Positions 8,366 to 17,842 of a DNA stretch of 40,084 nt are shown piece after piece. Numbering within the stretch: position 1 is the first letter of the stretch; every line of letters begins with the position of its first letter. Below the pieces are notes generated by a model. That model did no database searches and was not told the origin of the DNA. It saw nothing but the letters and a program-made list of their open reading frames with translations. The DNA is from Paenibacillus sp. JCM 18996 (lineage in GTDB: Bacteria; Bacillota; Bacilli; Paenibacillales; NBRC-103111). A program made the translations under genes and the position numbers. The stretch is taken from contig BBFE01000040.1 in assembly GCA_001313085.1 (NCBI GenBank), positions 1-40,084 on the forward strand, written 5' to 3'.

Positions 8366-8559
8366 CCCCGTGCCCCATTTCCATTGTTTTTTTCATCGTG
8401 CAGTCTAGAAGATTAGGTTTCACAGATCGCCCGATTTTTTTATGGGCCGCTGCGGCAAGCTTCGATCTTGATCTATTCGGCCTTTTCGAAAGGACAAGGT
8501 TTTTTTGCTTTTTTTCTGGGCATACTAGCAGGTGTAGCTAAAGGACAACGGAGGGGCCC

Positions 8560-10277
8560 ATGAATTATTACAAGGATCGGCCGCTGGTCGTGCAGAGCGA
8601 CTTTACGGTGCTGCTCGAGGCGAAGCATCCCGATTTCGAGGAAGTGCGCGGGACGCTGGCCCGGTTTGCCGACCTGGTCAAGAGCCCGGAGCATATCCAT
8701 ACCTACCGTATATCGCCTCTGACGATATGGAACGCAGCGGCTGCCGGATGCAGCGAGGAAGAGTCGGTAACGTTTCTGCAAAATCATGCCAAACTGGATA
8801 TTCCCAAACTTATACTGGACGAGATCAGGCAGTCTTTCAAGCGCTACGGGATGGTTCTAATGGAAGCGGCCGAGGACAGGGAAGACGAACTTCTGCTGAC
8901 GATCGGCGATCCCGAGCTGCTTAAGGACTTGCTTTCTTATCCGTCCCTGGAGCCGTACCGGCTGAGACAGGTGGACTCCAACAGGCTCCAGTTTCCTTCG
9001 GTGTACAGGGGGACGCTGAAGCAGGAGCTTACCCGCCTAGGTTTTCCGGTGGAGGATGCGGCAGGCTATCATCAAGGGGAATTTCTGGATGTTTCCTTGC
9101 GTACGGAATCCGCGTCAGGGCATGCTTTTCGTCTGAGAGAATACCAGCAGGAGGCGGCGGACAGCTTCTACCGTTCGGGACGCAAGCTGGAGGGAAGCGG
9201 AGTGCTCGTGCTTCCCTGCGGAGCGGGCAAGACGGTGGTCGGAATTACGGCGATGAGCCGGACCAAGTGCGCGACGCTTATCCTTACTACGAATGTCACT
9301 TCCGTCCGCCAATGGAAGCGGGAAATACTGGACAAAACCGGGCTGACTGAAAGAGAGGTCGGCGAATACGCCGGCTCTGTCAAGGAAGTAAGGCCGGTGA
9401 CCATTGCCACGTACCAGATTCTCACATACCGCAAAAGCAAAGACGATGCGTTCGTCTATATGAATTTGTTCAACGAAAGGGACTGGGGTCTGATCATTTA
9501 CGACGAAGTGCACCTGCTTCCGGCGCCGGTGTTCCGGGTCACCGCGGATATCCAGGCGACCCGCCGTCTCGGTTTGACCGCCACTTTAGTCAGGGAAGAC
9601 GGCCGCCAGGAGGATGTGTTCTCCCTGGTAGGCCCCAAACGGTACGACATGCCGTGGAAGGAGCTACAGCGGCAGGGTTGGATTGCAGATGTGGAATGTT
9701 CCGAGATTCTTGTGGGGCTGCCGGACCGCGAGAGGGACCGGTATGCCGCCTCTGAGCCCAAGCAGCAGATCCGGATCGCCGGAGAGAATCCTTTGAAGGC
9801 TGAAGTTGTCCTGCGTCTGGTGGAGAAGCATCAGGGACAGCCGACGCTGATTATCGGCCAGTATCTCGATCAACTGAAGAAGCTGGCTTATGCGACCGGG
9901 GCTCCGATGATCAGCGGGGAAATGCCGCACGAGGCGCGCGAGGCCGTTTATTCCGATTTCAAGTCTGGGGCCGTCAAGCTGCTGGTGGTTTCGAAGGTAG
10001 CGAATTTCGCCGTGGATTTGCCGGATGCCAAGGTCGCTATCCAGGTCTCGGGGAGCTTCGGTTCGAGACAGGAGGAGGCCCAGCGGCTGGGAAGAATTTT
10101 GAGGCCGAAGCCGGGGGACAACAAAGGGTATTTCTATTCTCTCGTATCCAAAGACACTAAGGAACACGACTTCGCCGTGAACAGGCAGCTTTTTTTCTCA
10201 TAGAACAGGGATACCGGTACCGGGTGGAAGAGGGAGAGGATTATTTGGCCGGGAGGGTGTGTATTAATGAACAGTAG
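8560..10277 (+). CDS. XPB/Ssl2-type DNA helicase
   Basis: Superfamily 2 3'-5' DNA helicase homologous to eukaryotic and archaeal XPB, presumed to act in DNA repair. Start ATG 8560 with CGGAGGGG. The N-terminal 190 residues form the XPB-type damage-recognition-like region. Walker A LPCGAGKT is near 218, motif II DEVH near 315, the XPB RED motif in ATLVREDGRQEDVF near 344-349, then helicase domain 2 with LLVVSKVANFAVDLPDA and the arginine-finger motif EEAQRLGRILRP near 508-518. Clean for 1.6 kb, then T7 near 10191-10197 shifts it; two bases fewer continue as IEQGYRYRVEEGEDYLAGRV to TAG 10275-10277, giving about 571 residues. Its 3' end overlaps the next gene by 11 bases, so the two are translated as a pair. 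Confidence 0.88.
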
Positions 10278-12299
10278 GCAGTTGATAGAGAAATTGCCGG
10301 AAGCGGTAAGGAAGCAGATGGATCTTTGGCTGAGGAGCCTGCGCGGCAGGGGGACGAGCAGCTTGGGTCTTTTTTTCCGATGAAGATCGGGTCCGGCTGC
10401 GGTTTGCGGCGCTGTCCGCTCTCGAACAGAAGACGCTCGAACTTGTCGTTAAGCGGCTGGGTGCGACCCCTTTTGACGGAAACCGGCTGTCCAGGGAAAT
10501 CGGAGCATCGATGGCCGGAGCGGAAATCGAAGCGGGGTTCATTCTTTTGCGGCAAAAAGGGTGGCTGTTTACCTTTCGAAAAGCGTGGGGAGAGCTTCTT
10601 TACTTTATGCCGAGGGACACCTTTGCCCATCTTCAGCCGCTTGTGACGAGTTCCATCGAAAAGGCGGAAACGGCGATCGAACCTGAAGCCGTGCAAGGCA
10701 GAGGATGGGTCTGGGATTTGTTCCACAGCTTGGTGTATATCGCCAAAAAACGAATTGAAGCTGACGCAAAAGGGAACGCCGAACAAACGCCAGCTCCAGA
10801 AGCTTTCGGAAATCATCTCTCTCGGGGAAGAGGATTTGTCGGGGACTTTTTCCTATGCGCATGACGATGTTTACGAACCCCGGACCGCTCTGGTGCTCGA
10901 CTGCCTGCTCCGGTTGGAGCTGATAAAGAAATCGGAGGGTGCTTTCGTCGTCGAACCTGAAAGATTGGCTGAGTGGCTGCAGCTAAGGGGAGAAGAGATG
11001 GAGGCGGCGCTGTATGGGCTGTGGAAAGAGCAGCAGTTTCCCGAAGACATACGCCAGCAGCATCTTGCCGTACTGCTCGAACGGCTTCCCCGGGGAGAAT
11101 GGGTGTCAATCCGCTGTGTTCAAACCTGGCTGGACGATAATGGAGTTTCCGCCAGCGGTAGGGACCCGGAGGCGGAAGCCGAAGGTTGGATGAGCTGCTT
11201 TCTTCGTCCCCTTGCTTGTTTCGGCTGGATTCAGACAGGGACGTCCGGCGACGGCCGGAGATGGCTGAGAAGGCTTTTTTTCATACGAAGGAGGAAGCGC
11301 TGCTGGCCGAGGAGATGAATGAACGGTTCCTCGTTCAGCCGGATTTTGAAATTATGGTCCCTCCCGGGGTTTCGTTTGCCGACCGTTGGGAGCTGGAAGC
11401 GGCGTCGCAGCATCTGAGCTCGGATGGCGTTTCCCTGTACCGGATCACGAAGGAAAGCTTCTTATTCGCATGTGAAAACGGAAGAACGGCGGAAGGTGTC
11501 CTGCACTTTCTTGAGAGCCGTTCCATGTACGGATTGTCCGGCAACATCGTCTCCACGCTGCGCGGCTGGGGGGAACAGTACGGCAGAACGCAGCTTCAGG
11601 AGGCGGTTCTGCTCCGCTGCCGGGACAGGGAAACGGCGGAAGCCGTGGAAAGAATGGAATCGGCGGCCCCGCTGCTCTTGGGAAGATTGGGGGAAAAAGA
11701 TTTCATTGTGAACGCCGCGCAGAAAGAGGAGTTGGAAGAGCTGCTTTACCGCTCGGGTCTTTCACCGAAAAAAAATGGACAAAAGCTCAGCCGGATCCTC
11801 CGCGACGTTTCCTTTTCTTGCGGACGCCACGGCTGGAACATATGAATTACAGCAGATGGCAGGCGTTACGCTGAACAAGGTTCTATCCGGTTGGCCGGAC
11901 GCGGCCAAAGGAATCATTTACAGCCGGACCCCCGCGCTGTATTACGAAATGGAATCGGCTCCGGCAAGTCTGCAGGAGTGGAAGCGGAGATTTACTGAAA
12001 TTCCGGCAAATTGGATGAAAGATTACCGGTCTTATCATCTATCCACAAGAAAAGAAATCGCGGCGGCCGCGGTGAGACTAAAGACCCATCTTCAGTTAAA
12101 ACGGCAAGGCTCCGATATTCGCATCATCCCGCTCAAAATCGTTGAACAGGCCGGCGGATGGAGCATTGTAGGCGTCAGGGAAGGGAAGGAAGAAACGATT
12201 TCCTCGAAGGATTGGGAGGAAATGAAGCTCGTTATGCCCGCGATAATCGAAAAAAATAATTCATTTTCCATGGGAAACTGGGCGAGTAATATGATATGA
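10267..12299 (+). CDS. helicase-associated domain protein, XPB partner
   Basis: About 675 residues, broken into at least five frame pieces. Start ATG 10267 inside the end of the helicase gene. Recognisable run: MNSRQLIEKLPEAVRKQMDL, LRFAALSALEQKTLELVVKR, KRQLQKLSEIISLGEEDLSG, then FLVQPDFEIMVPPGVSFADR, SDGVSLYRITKESFLFACEN, GRTAEGVLHFLESRSMYGLS, and a final segment rich in winged-helix-like pieces ending NWASNMI at TGA 12297-12299. The FLVQPDFEIMVPP part (about 11325-11365) is characteristic of the helicase-associated (Helicase_C_3-type) domain found next to bacterial XPB helicases. Role inferred from fixed pairing: loading or regulation of the helicase. Breaks at T8/T7 (near 10370-10377 and 11274-11281), A6 (10745-10750), A8 near 11768-11775 and others. 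Confidence 0.75.
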
Positions 12300-12324
12300 T
12301 TGTGTCAGTTGCATAATCATATCA
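12292..12324. repeat. perfect 10-bp inverted repeat before ricF
   Basis: TGATATGATT (12292-12301) and AATCATATCA (12315-12324) are exact inverted copies around a 13-nt spacer. The left arm covers the stop codon of the helicase partner and the right arm lies 28 bases before the ricF start. There is no T tract, so an operator or mRNA hairpin is more likely than a terminator. Confidence 0.55.
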
Positions 12325-12351
12325 AGAAGAAAAGGATGGACTTAGTGTACA

Positions 12352-12815
12352 ATGAGCGTTATTGAAGCCAACACGTTGGACATGGCCGCTGTTCTTGTGC
12401 AGGCCTACGAAGTCGGCGACATGATCAAATCCTCCGTCGAAATGGCGGATTACTTATATTGGAAGCAGCGTAAAGACTCTGACCCGGAAGCGCAGAAGCT
12501 GCTGGCGCTTTTTTCAAAAAAAAGAAAGCGGCATTCGAGGATTGCGAGCGGTTCGGCCATTTTCACCCGGACTATCACGCGGCTCTGGAAGCGGTCCAGG
12601 AAGTGCAGGACCTTTTGGATGAAGTCGAATCCGTGAAGCGCTTCAGGCAGGCGGAGGCGGCGCTGGACGAAATGCTGCATTCCGTTTCGTCGACGATCGC
12701 CTACGCAGTGTCCCAAAGCGTGAAAGTGCCGAGCAACAGCTCCAACACCGAGGGCGGAAGCTGCTCCTCCGGGGGCTGCTCCTCCGGAGGAGGCTGCTCG
12801 GGCGGCTGCGGCTAG
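12352..12815 (+). CDS. ricF: YlbF/RicF family regulator with Cys-rich tail
   Basis: Homologue of B. subtilis YlbF (RicF), a subunit of the RicA-RicF-RicT complex that stimulates RNase Y-dependent mRNA maturation and affects competence, sporulation and biofilm formation. MSVIEANTLDMAAVLVQAYE starts at ATG 12352 with AAAGGATGG upstream. Helical core: LGDMI-like EVGDMIKSSVEMADYLYWKQ, then after a break in A8 (12522-12529) AAFEDCERFGHFHPDYHAAL and LLDEVESVKRFRQAEAALDE. The tail after SNTEGG is Ser/Gly-rich with four cysteines; in B. subtilis, cysteines of this complex bind Fe-S clusters, so these are likely ligands. It ends one base from the convergent asparaginase gene. Confidence 0.85.
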
Positions 12816-12816
12816 G

Positions 12817-13833
12817 CTATTCGCCGCGGCGAAGCGTGAAATCCGGCTCCGTGCGGCCAACCTCTTTGCCCTGCCAGTTGCGGACGGGAGGACGGTGAAA
12901 CTCTTCCAGCTGCGCATATTCCTTCTCCGACAGAAGCTGAAGCTGTACAAGCGTCTCCATCACGGCGGCGTACAATGCTCTGACCGACCCGTCCTCAACC
13001 TTGACGACGATCCCCCAGCCCTGTTCGGGAACCGCCAAGGCATAGATCGCCTCCGCGCCCATTTTGCCGATAATGCGGCCGCCCGTCGCTTCGATAAGGC
13101 GGGTGTCGTAACGGCCGCTTCCCGCCAGGTGGAAGGGATTCGCCCGAATGGCTGCAAGGATGCGGTGACAAGCCTCGGCTCTCTCCGGGGGCAGCTTGTC
13201 GGGGCGGGCCAACCGGCTGTAGGCAAGGGCAAGGCTCGCGATCGGCATGCCGAACACCGGAACGCCGCAGCCGTCGATTCCGAGCCGGATCTCATCGGGC
13301 GATAAGCCGCACATTTCGCTGACGGTTTGCAGCATCGCCTGCTGGACCGGATGGCCGATGCTCAAGTAATCGTCAGAGGGCACATTCATCTGCGCGCACA
13401 GCGCAAGCATCCCAGCATGCTTGCCGGAGCAGTTGTTGTGCAGGCTACCCGGGGTCTGGTGGATTTGTTTCAGCGCTTTCGCGGAACCGGGATGGAAAGG
13501 ATAATGCGACCCGCATTGCAGGTCGGAAATGCCGAATCCGACTTTGCCAAGGATGGAAAGCGCTGTCCGGATGTGCCCATACTCGCCGTTGTGCGAAGCG
13601 CAGATTAAGGCAATTTCCTCCTCTGTCAGTCGGAAATGATCCGCCGCGCCGGATTCGATCACAGGAATGGCCTGGATCAATTTGGCGGCAGACCTCGCGA
13701 AGGTAACAATCCGGGGATTCCCGGCAAAGAAGGGAACCCTTCCGCCGGTATCGGCTACGGCAATGTGGCCGCGGTGCTGGCTTTCCGTTATTTCTCCACG
13801 GGTAATTCGGACGATGAGTTCGGAAGTATACAT
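12817..13833 (-). CDS. asparaginase of the AnsII (Rhizobium-type) family
   Basis: Cytoplasmic L-asparaginase-like hydrolase of the Asparaginase_II family, unrelated to E. coli type I/II enzymes. Start ATG 13831-13833 (MYTSELIVRITRG) chosen because GGAG lies 8 bases ahead; an ATG two codons earlier is possible. Family residues are present: Ser-x-x-Lys in FARSAAKLIQAIP (about 40-52), Cys and Lys in NNCSGKHAGM (about 130-139) and Cys in GIDGCGVPVFG. In the Rhizobium etli enzyme the equivalent Ser-Lys pair is catalytic and Cys/Lys bind zinc. About 338 residues, and one of the few genes without any frame break. In B. subtilis ylbF and ylbG are adjacent; here this gene lies between them on the opposite strand. 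Confidence 0.85.
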   Translation of the reverse strand: MYTSELIVRITRGEITESQHRGHIAVADTGGRVPFFAGNPRIVTFARSAAKLIQAIPVIESGAADHFRLTEEEIALICASHNGEYGHIRTALSILGKVGFGISDLQCGSHYPFHPGSAKALKQIHQTPGSLHNNCSGKHAGMLALCAQMNVPSDDYLSIGHPVQQAMLQTVSEMCGLSPDEIRLGIDGCGVPVFGMPIASLALAYSRLARPDKLPPERAEACHRILAAIRANPFHLAGSGRYDTRLIEATGGRIIGKMGAEAIYALAVPEQGWGIVVKVEDGSVRALYAAVMETLVQLQLLSEKEYAQLEEFHRPPVRNWQGKEVGRTEPDFTLRRGE

Positions 13834-13879
13834 TTGCATCACTCCATACGATTTTTTTAATAGAAAAGAGGTCTTTACC

Positions 13880-14144
13880 ATGTTTATCGAACGCTGCGGA
13901 CTCATCATCTGGGTCAGTGACCTTAAAGCCGCCAGGAACCTGGAACGCTACGGTTCGCTTCATTACATCTCCAAAAAAAATGCATTACGCCGTGCTGTAC
14001 GTGCATGCGGACCGTTCGGAGGAAGTTATGCGCAATATTCAACGCCTTCCATACGTGAATAAAGTGGAAAGGTCTTTCCGGAACGAAATCAAAACGGAAT
14101 ATAGTAGTAATATAACAGACAAAACGCGGTTTTACTCGTTGTAG
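13880..14144 (+). CDS. ylbG: YlbG family protein (DUF2129)
   Basis: Small cytoplasmic protein of unknown function, conserved in Bacillales beside ylbF. ATG 13880 with AGAGGT upstream. MFIERCGLIIWVSDLKAARN, LERYGSLHYISKK, then after a break in A8 (13973-13980) MHYAVLYVHADRSEEVMRNI and LPYVNKVERSFRNEIKTEYS, to TAG 14142-14144; about 87 residues, the family length. It is divergent from the asparaginase with 46 bases between the starts. Confidence 0.85.
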
Positions 14145-14161
14145 CAGTTTTTTTTCTTAAA

Positions 14162-14199
14162 AGAAAGCTGAAGTTCGTTATAACGAAACGAGACTTTCT
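14162..14199. terminator. hairpin after ylbG
   Basis: AGAAAG (14162-14167) pairs with CTTTCT (14194-14199), with the perfect 14-bp palindrome TTCGTTATAACGAA (14174-14187) inside. Ts flank it on both sides (T8 at 14148-14155, TTTT after), so it could end transcripts from either side or serve as a protein site. The stretch 14145-14475 has no gene: it holds this hairpin, a second weaker one and a promoter. Confidence 0.5.
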
Positions 14200-14313
14200 T
14201 TTGAAAAAATGCAAAATTCCGCGGCCGATGAATGAAAAAAGAGGCAATAAACCGGACTTTAAAACGGCTCGTTTATGTTAATGTTAAAAGAAAGATATCC
14301 CTCGTTAGGGAGG

Positions 14314-14339
14314 AGCCGGCGTGGGACGGGCTTTTTTTT
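14314..14339 (+). terminator. weak GC hairpin with T8
   Basis: AGCCG and CGGGCT can pair imperfectly around GCGTGGGA and run into T8 at 14332-14339. A small hairpin TCCCT/AGGGA lies just ahead at about 14298-14311. It might end an untranslated leader or a small RNA; no gene is visible before it. Confidence 0.35.
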
Positions 14340-14389
14340 ACCGCAAAATAAATCTTAATAGAATTTCAATATTAGTAGATTTTTTTAAA

Positions 14390-14418
14390 TGGAAATTTAC
14401 GGGAAACTGTTGTAGAAT
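14390..14418 (+). promoter_or_regulatory. candidate sigma-A promoter for the 14476 gene
   Basis: -35 TGGAAA at 14390-14395 and -10 TAGAAT at 14413-14418 with 17-bp spacing, 57 bases ahead of the chosen GTG start, in AT-rich DNA. Confidence 0.45.
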
Positions 14419-14475
14419 AAGATCAGCTTATTTAACTAGTCTTTTAGACCCATTTTGACGGAGAGGAGAAAAGTC

Positions 14476-14914
14476 GTGAGGGATAGAATAATGGACAGGT
14501 GGAGTACTTATGAGCCCTTTTATGTTCAGTTAGGCGACAAGAAAGTTGCTGACATTGTGATCACAAACCATGCTCGCATCCGATGGGCAGACCGGATCGA
14601 GAACGAAAAGACAAGCATCGAAGATATCGCTTTATTTTTTGTGGGACCGGCTTAAGAATGAAGGGATTCAATCTTATTACAGAAATGAGCAGGACGTGTA
14701 TTTGATCGATGAAGATATCGTCGTGGTTGCGGAGTTCGCGAACCTGGAAAACGAAGTCGATATTGCCGGAAATCCTCTCCATAAGATGATTATCGTTACT
14801 TTCCTTGGCAGGATGTCAGAGACGATAGAGCTAAGGGACCTTAAATCATATTATTCCTGGCTCAGGCATTCACGCAGGATGACACTGATCAAGAACAGCC
14901 GCAAGCGTAAATAA
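14476..14914 (+). CDS. conserved-looking hypothetical protein
   Basis: Not recognised. GTG 14476 is chosen as start because GAGAGGAG lies 7 bases upstream. As written it stops at 14655; one T fewer in T6 (14635-14640) joins it as EDIALFLWDRLKNEGIQSYY to the second part, about 145 residues. Features: N-terminal MDRWSTYEPFYVQLGDKKVA, a possible DNA- or metal-binding stretch ITNHARIRWADRI, a middle beta-rich part VYLIDEDIVVVAEF and MIIVTFLGRMSETIEL, and a basic tail (RRMTLIKNSRKRK). No signal peptide or membrane helix. It has its own promoter and terminator, so it is a single-gene unit. Confidence 0.6.
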
Positions 14915-14956
14915 CGGTTTTTTTTTATACTCTCGATGTAAAACATGGTTTACTTC

Positions 14957-14984
14957 GGGCTCCTTTGAGGAAGGGGCTTTTTTT
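14957..14984 (+). terminator. Rho-independent terminator
   Basis: GGGCTCCTT (14957-14965) pairs with AAGGGGCTT, including G-U wobbles, loop TGAGG, followed by T7 to 14984. It ends the 14476 gene. Confidence 0.6.
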
Positions 14985-15029
14985 GTTTGATTGCAGGGGA
15001 TGTGTGGTGTACTCACTTTCATCCAATTT

Positions 15030-15038
15030 TGGTATAGT
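15030..15038 (+). promoter_or_regulatory. candidate extended -10 promoter for the LysR gene
   Basis: TGGTATAGT contains the extended -10 form TG-n-TATAGT, 38 bases ahead of the ATG at 15077. There is no good -35. Confidence 0.35.
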
Positions 15039-15076
15039 GTATGTAGGAAGCTTCTAATCGGAAAGCGGGGGACCTC

Positions 15077-15997
15077 ATGGCATTGAATTTTCATCAACTG
15101 CACATCTTTTACACCGTCGCGGAAAAAAAGGCAGCTTTTCCTACGCAGCCCAAGCGCTGCATATGACCCAGCCGGCAGTGACGATGCAGGTGCAATCATT
15201 GGAAGAATACTTCGGGACAAAGCTCTTTCAGCGATCCACCAAAAAAATCGAACTGACGGAGGCCGGAAGGGCGTTGCTGCCTTTTGCCAAACGCAGTATC
15301 GAGCTGATGAAGGAAACGGATCTGGGCATGTCCAAATTCACCCATATGCTGCAAGGGCGACTTCAGCTTGGGTCCTCCTTGACGATCGGGGAGTATATCC
15401 TGCCGCGGCTGCTTGGACCGTTCTCCAAACTGTACCCGCAAATTAACGTTTCGCTGAAAGTGATGAACACCTCGCAGATTATTGAGGATATCCTGAACCA
15501 CCAGCTCAATTTCGGATTGGTGGAGGCGCCCGTCCATCATCCCGATGTACATACGGAAGCGGTGTTAAGCGACGAACTGCTGCTCATCGTTCCCTCGGAC
15601 CATCCTTTGTCGGGAGACAGGGAAGTGACGATGGATGAGGTGCTCGAGTATCCGTTTGTGTTGAGGGAGCAGGGCTCCGGCACAAGGCAGGTTATGGAGC
15701 AAGAGCTGGAAAGAAAAGGGATCAGCGGCAGCCCGATGCAAATCGTCATGGAGCTTGGCAGTACGGGGGCGATTAAATCCGCGGTTGAAGCGGGCCTCGG
15801 GATCTCAATTTTGTCAAAGTCCTCGGTCAAGCACGAAGCGGCTTTGGGCCTGCTGAAGGCCAAGCGGATTCAGGGAGTCGATTTTACCAGGAGCTTTTAC
15901 TCGGTCTATTTGAATTCCACCTTGCTGCCGATTTCGGCTGTGACGTTCCTGGCTTTTTTTGCGGGAAAAAAGATTTGAGCCAGTGGCTGTAACTTAA
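15077..15997 (+). CDS. LysR-type transcriptional regulator
   Basis: DNA-binding regulator with an N-terminal winged helix-turn-helix and a periplasmic-binding-like effector domain. ATG 15077 begins MALNFHQLHIFYTVAEKGSF; one A is missing in A7 (15123-15129). The HTH covers about residues 18-37 (SYAAQALHMTQPAVTMQVQS), then LEEYFGTKLFQRSTKKIELT. The effector domain holds LGSSLTIGEYILPRLLGPF and FVLREQGSGTRQ, a motif shared with CysB/CbbR-like and YwfK/CysL-like regulators; which ligand is unknown. As written it stops at 15978 (AFFAGKKI). One T fewer in T8 (15953-15960) gives AFLREKRFEPVAVT to TAA 15995-15997, which I prefer. Confidence 0.8.
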
Positions 15998-16003
15998 TAT
16001 AAT
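15975..16003 (+). promoter_or_regulatory. candidate sigma-A promoter for PHP-galU-ugd
   Basis: -35 TTGAGC (15975-15980), exact 17-bp spacing, -10 TATAAT (15998-16003), 73 bases ahead of the PHP gene start. It overlaps the 3' end of the LysR gene. Confidence 0.6.
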
Positions 16004-16075
16004 GCATTCGCTTCATATTCCGAAAACATTCGACAGTTACAATGAAGATGCGGAAAGGTCGCCAGGAGGAGAAGG

Positions 16076-16934
16076 ATGAACAACACATTAGCGGATTTAC
16101 ATTCGCATACAAACAGCTCGGACGGAATGCAGCCTTCAACGGAGAATGTGCGGATTGCCAAAAGCAAAGGTTTGAACGCAATCGGCATCACCGACCATGA
16201 TACCGTTGCCGGTATCCCGGCGGCTGTAGAGGAAGGCGAGAGAATCGGGATTACGGTAGTGCCGGGTGTGGAAATCAGCACTCATGCCGGAGGCAGGACA
16301 TTCACGTGCTTGGCTATTACATCGACGTCGCTGACGACACACTGCTGTCCCGCTTGGAGGAGCTTCGCAGAACGAGGGACCGGCGCAACGAAATGCTGAT
16401 CGAGCGTCTTCGGGAGCTGGGAATAGACATCACAATGGATGAGGTACGGGAACATCTCGACACAGTCAAAGCGCTGGATGAGACCATCGGGCGGCCGCAT
16501 ATTGCGAACGCACTGGTGAAGAAAGGTGTCGTCTCGTCCATGCAGCAAGCGTTCGAGATGTATTTGGGAAAAGGGGCGCCGGCTTATGTGAGCCCGGAAA
16601 GAATCCATCCCAGGCAGGCGATCGACTGGATTCACGAAGCGGGCGGTACGGCTGTGCTCGCCCATCCGGGCTTGTATGACGACGACGCGTTGGTAGCGGA
16701 GCTGATCGATTATGGGCTGGACGGGATCGAGCCTACCACTCGGAGCATTCGCCTGAGACGGAGGCCAAATATGCCAGGCTGGCGGAGAGCAATGGGCTGC
16801 TTATCACAGCCGGCTCCGATTTTCACGGCGAACGGGAAGGCATCGTCTATCACGCCCAGATCGGAGCAAGGACTATAGATGCAGCTGTGCTCGACGGTCT
16901 GATGAGACGGAGGGGCGGACACCATGAAAATTAA
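16076..16934 (+). CDS. PHP-domain phosphoesterase
   Basis: Metal-dependent phosphoesterase of the PHP superfamily, of the kind including TrpH/YciV (RNase AM, 5'-3' exonuclease / nucleoside bisphosphate phosphatase). ATG 16076 follows GCCAGGAGGAGAAGG. Metal ligands are seen in DLHSHTNSSDG (8-18), ITDHDTV (about 40-46), PGVEIS (about 63-68), the His of AVLAHPG and the C-terminal GSDFHGE. Frame breaks near 16300, 16735 (POSS. lost base: EPTTRSIRLR should read as a family YHSEH segment) and are corrected by joining VHVLGYYIDVADDTLLSRLE and ITAGSDFHGEREGIVYHAQI. The final frame ends HHEN at TAA 16932-16934, overlapping the galU start at 16924. Confidence 0.8.
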
Positions 16935-17807
16935 AAAAAAGCGATCATCCCCGCGGCGGGGCTCGGAACCCGCTTCCTTCCCGCTACCAAAGCGCAGCCG
17001 AAAGAAATGCTGCCGATCGTGGATACCCCTGCGATTCAATATATTGTGGAAGAAGCGATTCAATCGGGCATTGAAGACATCATGATCGTCACGGGGCGCA
17101 ATAAGCGGGCGATCGAGGACCATTTTGACAAGTCGTTCGAGCTCGAAGCCATATTGGAGGAAAAGGGAAACGACGAGCTGCTGAAGATTGTGCAGAGGGT
17201 TTCCAATCTGGCGGATGTGCACTACATCAGGCAAAAGCAGCCGCTCGGTCTGGGCCATGCGATACTGTGCGCGAGAACATTCATCGGCAACGAGCCGTTT
17301 GCGGTGCTTTTGGGAGACGATATTATCCGCTCGGAGCCGCCCGGCCTGGCCGTTATGATGGACCTCTATGAAAAGTATCAGGCTTCGGTCATTGCCGTAC
17401 AGGAAGTGCCTTGGGACGATGTCGACAAATACGGGATCATCTCGCCTTCGAAGACTCAGAACGGAGCCATGTTTATAGCTGATTTGGTGGAAAAAAAACC
17501 GGAACGCGAACAGGCGCCTTCGAATCTGGCGGTTATCGGGCGTTATATTATTGAACCGGAAATTTTCCGGATTCTGGAGAACAGCCCGCCCGGAAAAGGC
17601 GGTGAAATCCAGCTCACCGATGCGCTGCGCGTCTTGAACGGAAGCAAGCCGATGCTGGCTCACAGAATAACGGGCAAAAGATATGATGTGGGCGACAAGC
17701 TGGGCTACATCGAAGCGACGATTGAGCTTGCCCTGGAGCGCAAGGATCTGCAGCCGCAGCTGAAACAATATTTATCGTCGCTTGTGAAAACCTGGAACAA
17801 TCAGTAG
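16924..17807 (+). CDS. galU: UTP-glucose-1-phosphate uridylyltransferase
   Basis: Makes UDP-glucose from UTP and glucose-1-phosphate, a precursor for teichoic acid, glycolipid and exopolysaccharide. ATG 16924 lies inside the end of the PHP gene. A8 at 16933-16940 should be six: corrected start MKIKKAIIPAAGLGTRFLPA, with the nucleotide-binding signature GLGTRFLPATKAQPKEMLPI. Further motifs: GLGHAILCA, LLGDDI (metal-binding Asp), EVPWDDVDKYGII and the Lys in KGGEIQLTDAL. About 293 residues, full family length. The rest is free of breaks. Confidence 0.92.
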
Positions 17808-17842
17808 AAAGCTTATGTCAATCCCAGTCGAGGAGGTTTGTC

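Noticed and set aside
16710..17768. 352-codon minus-strand ORF
   Set aside because: Lies opposite galU, whose motifs are unmistakable; a codon-bias shadow.
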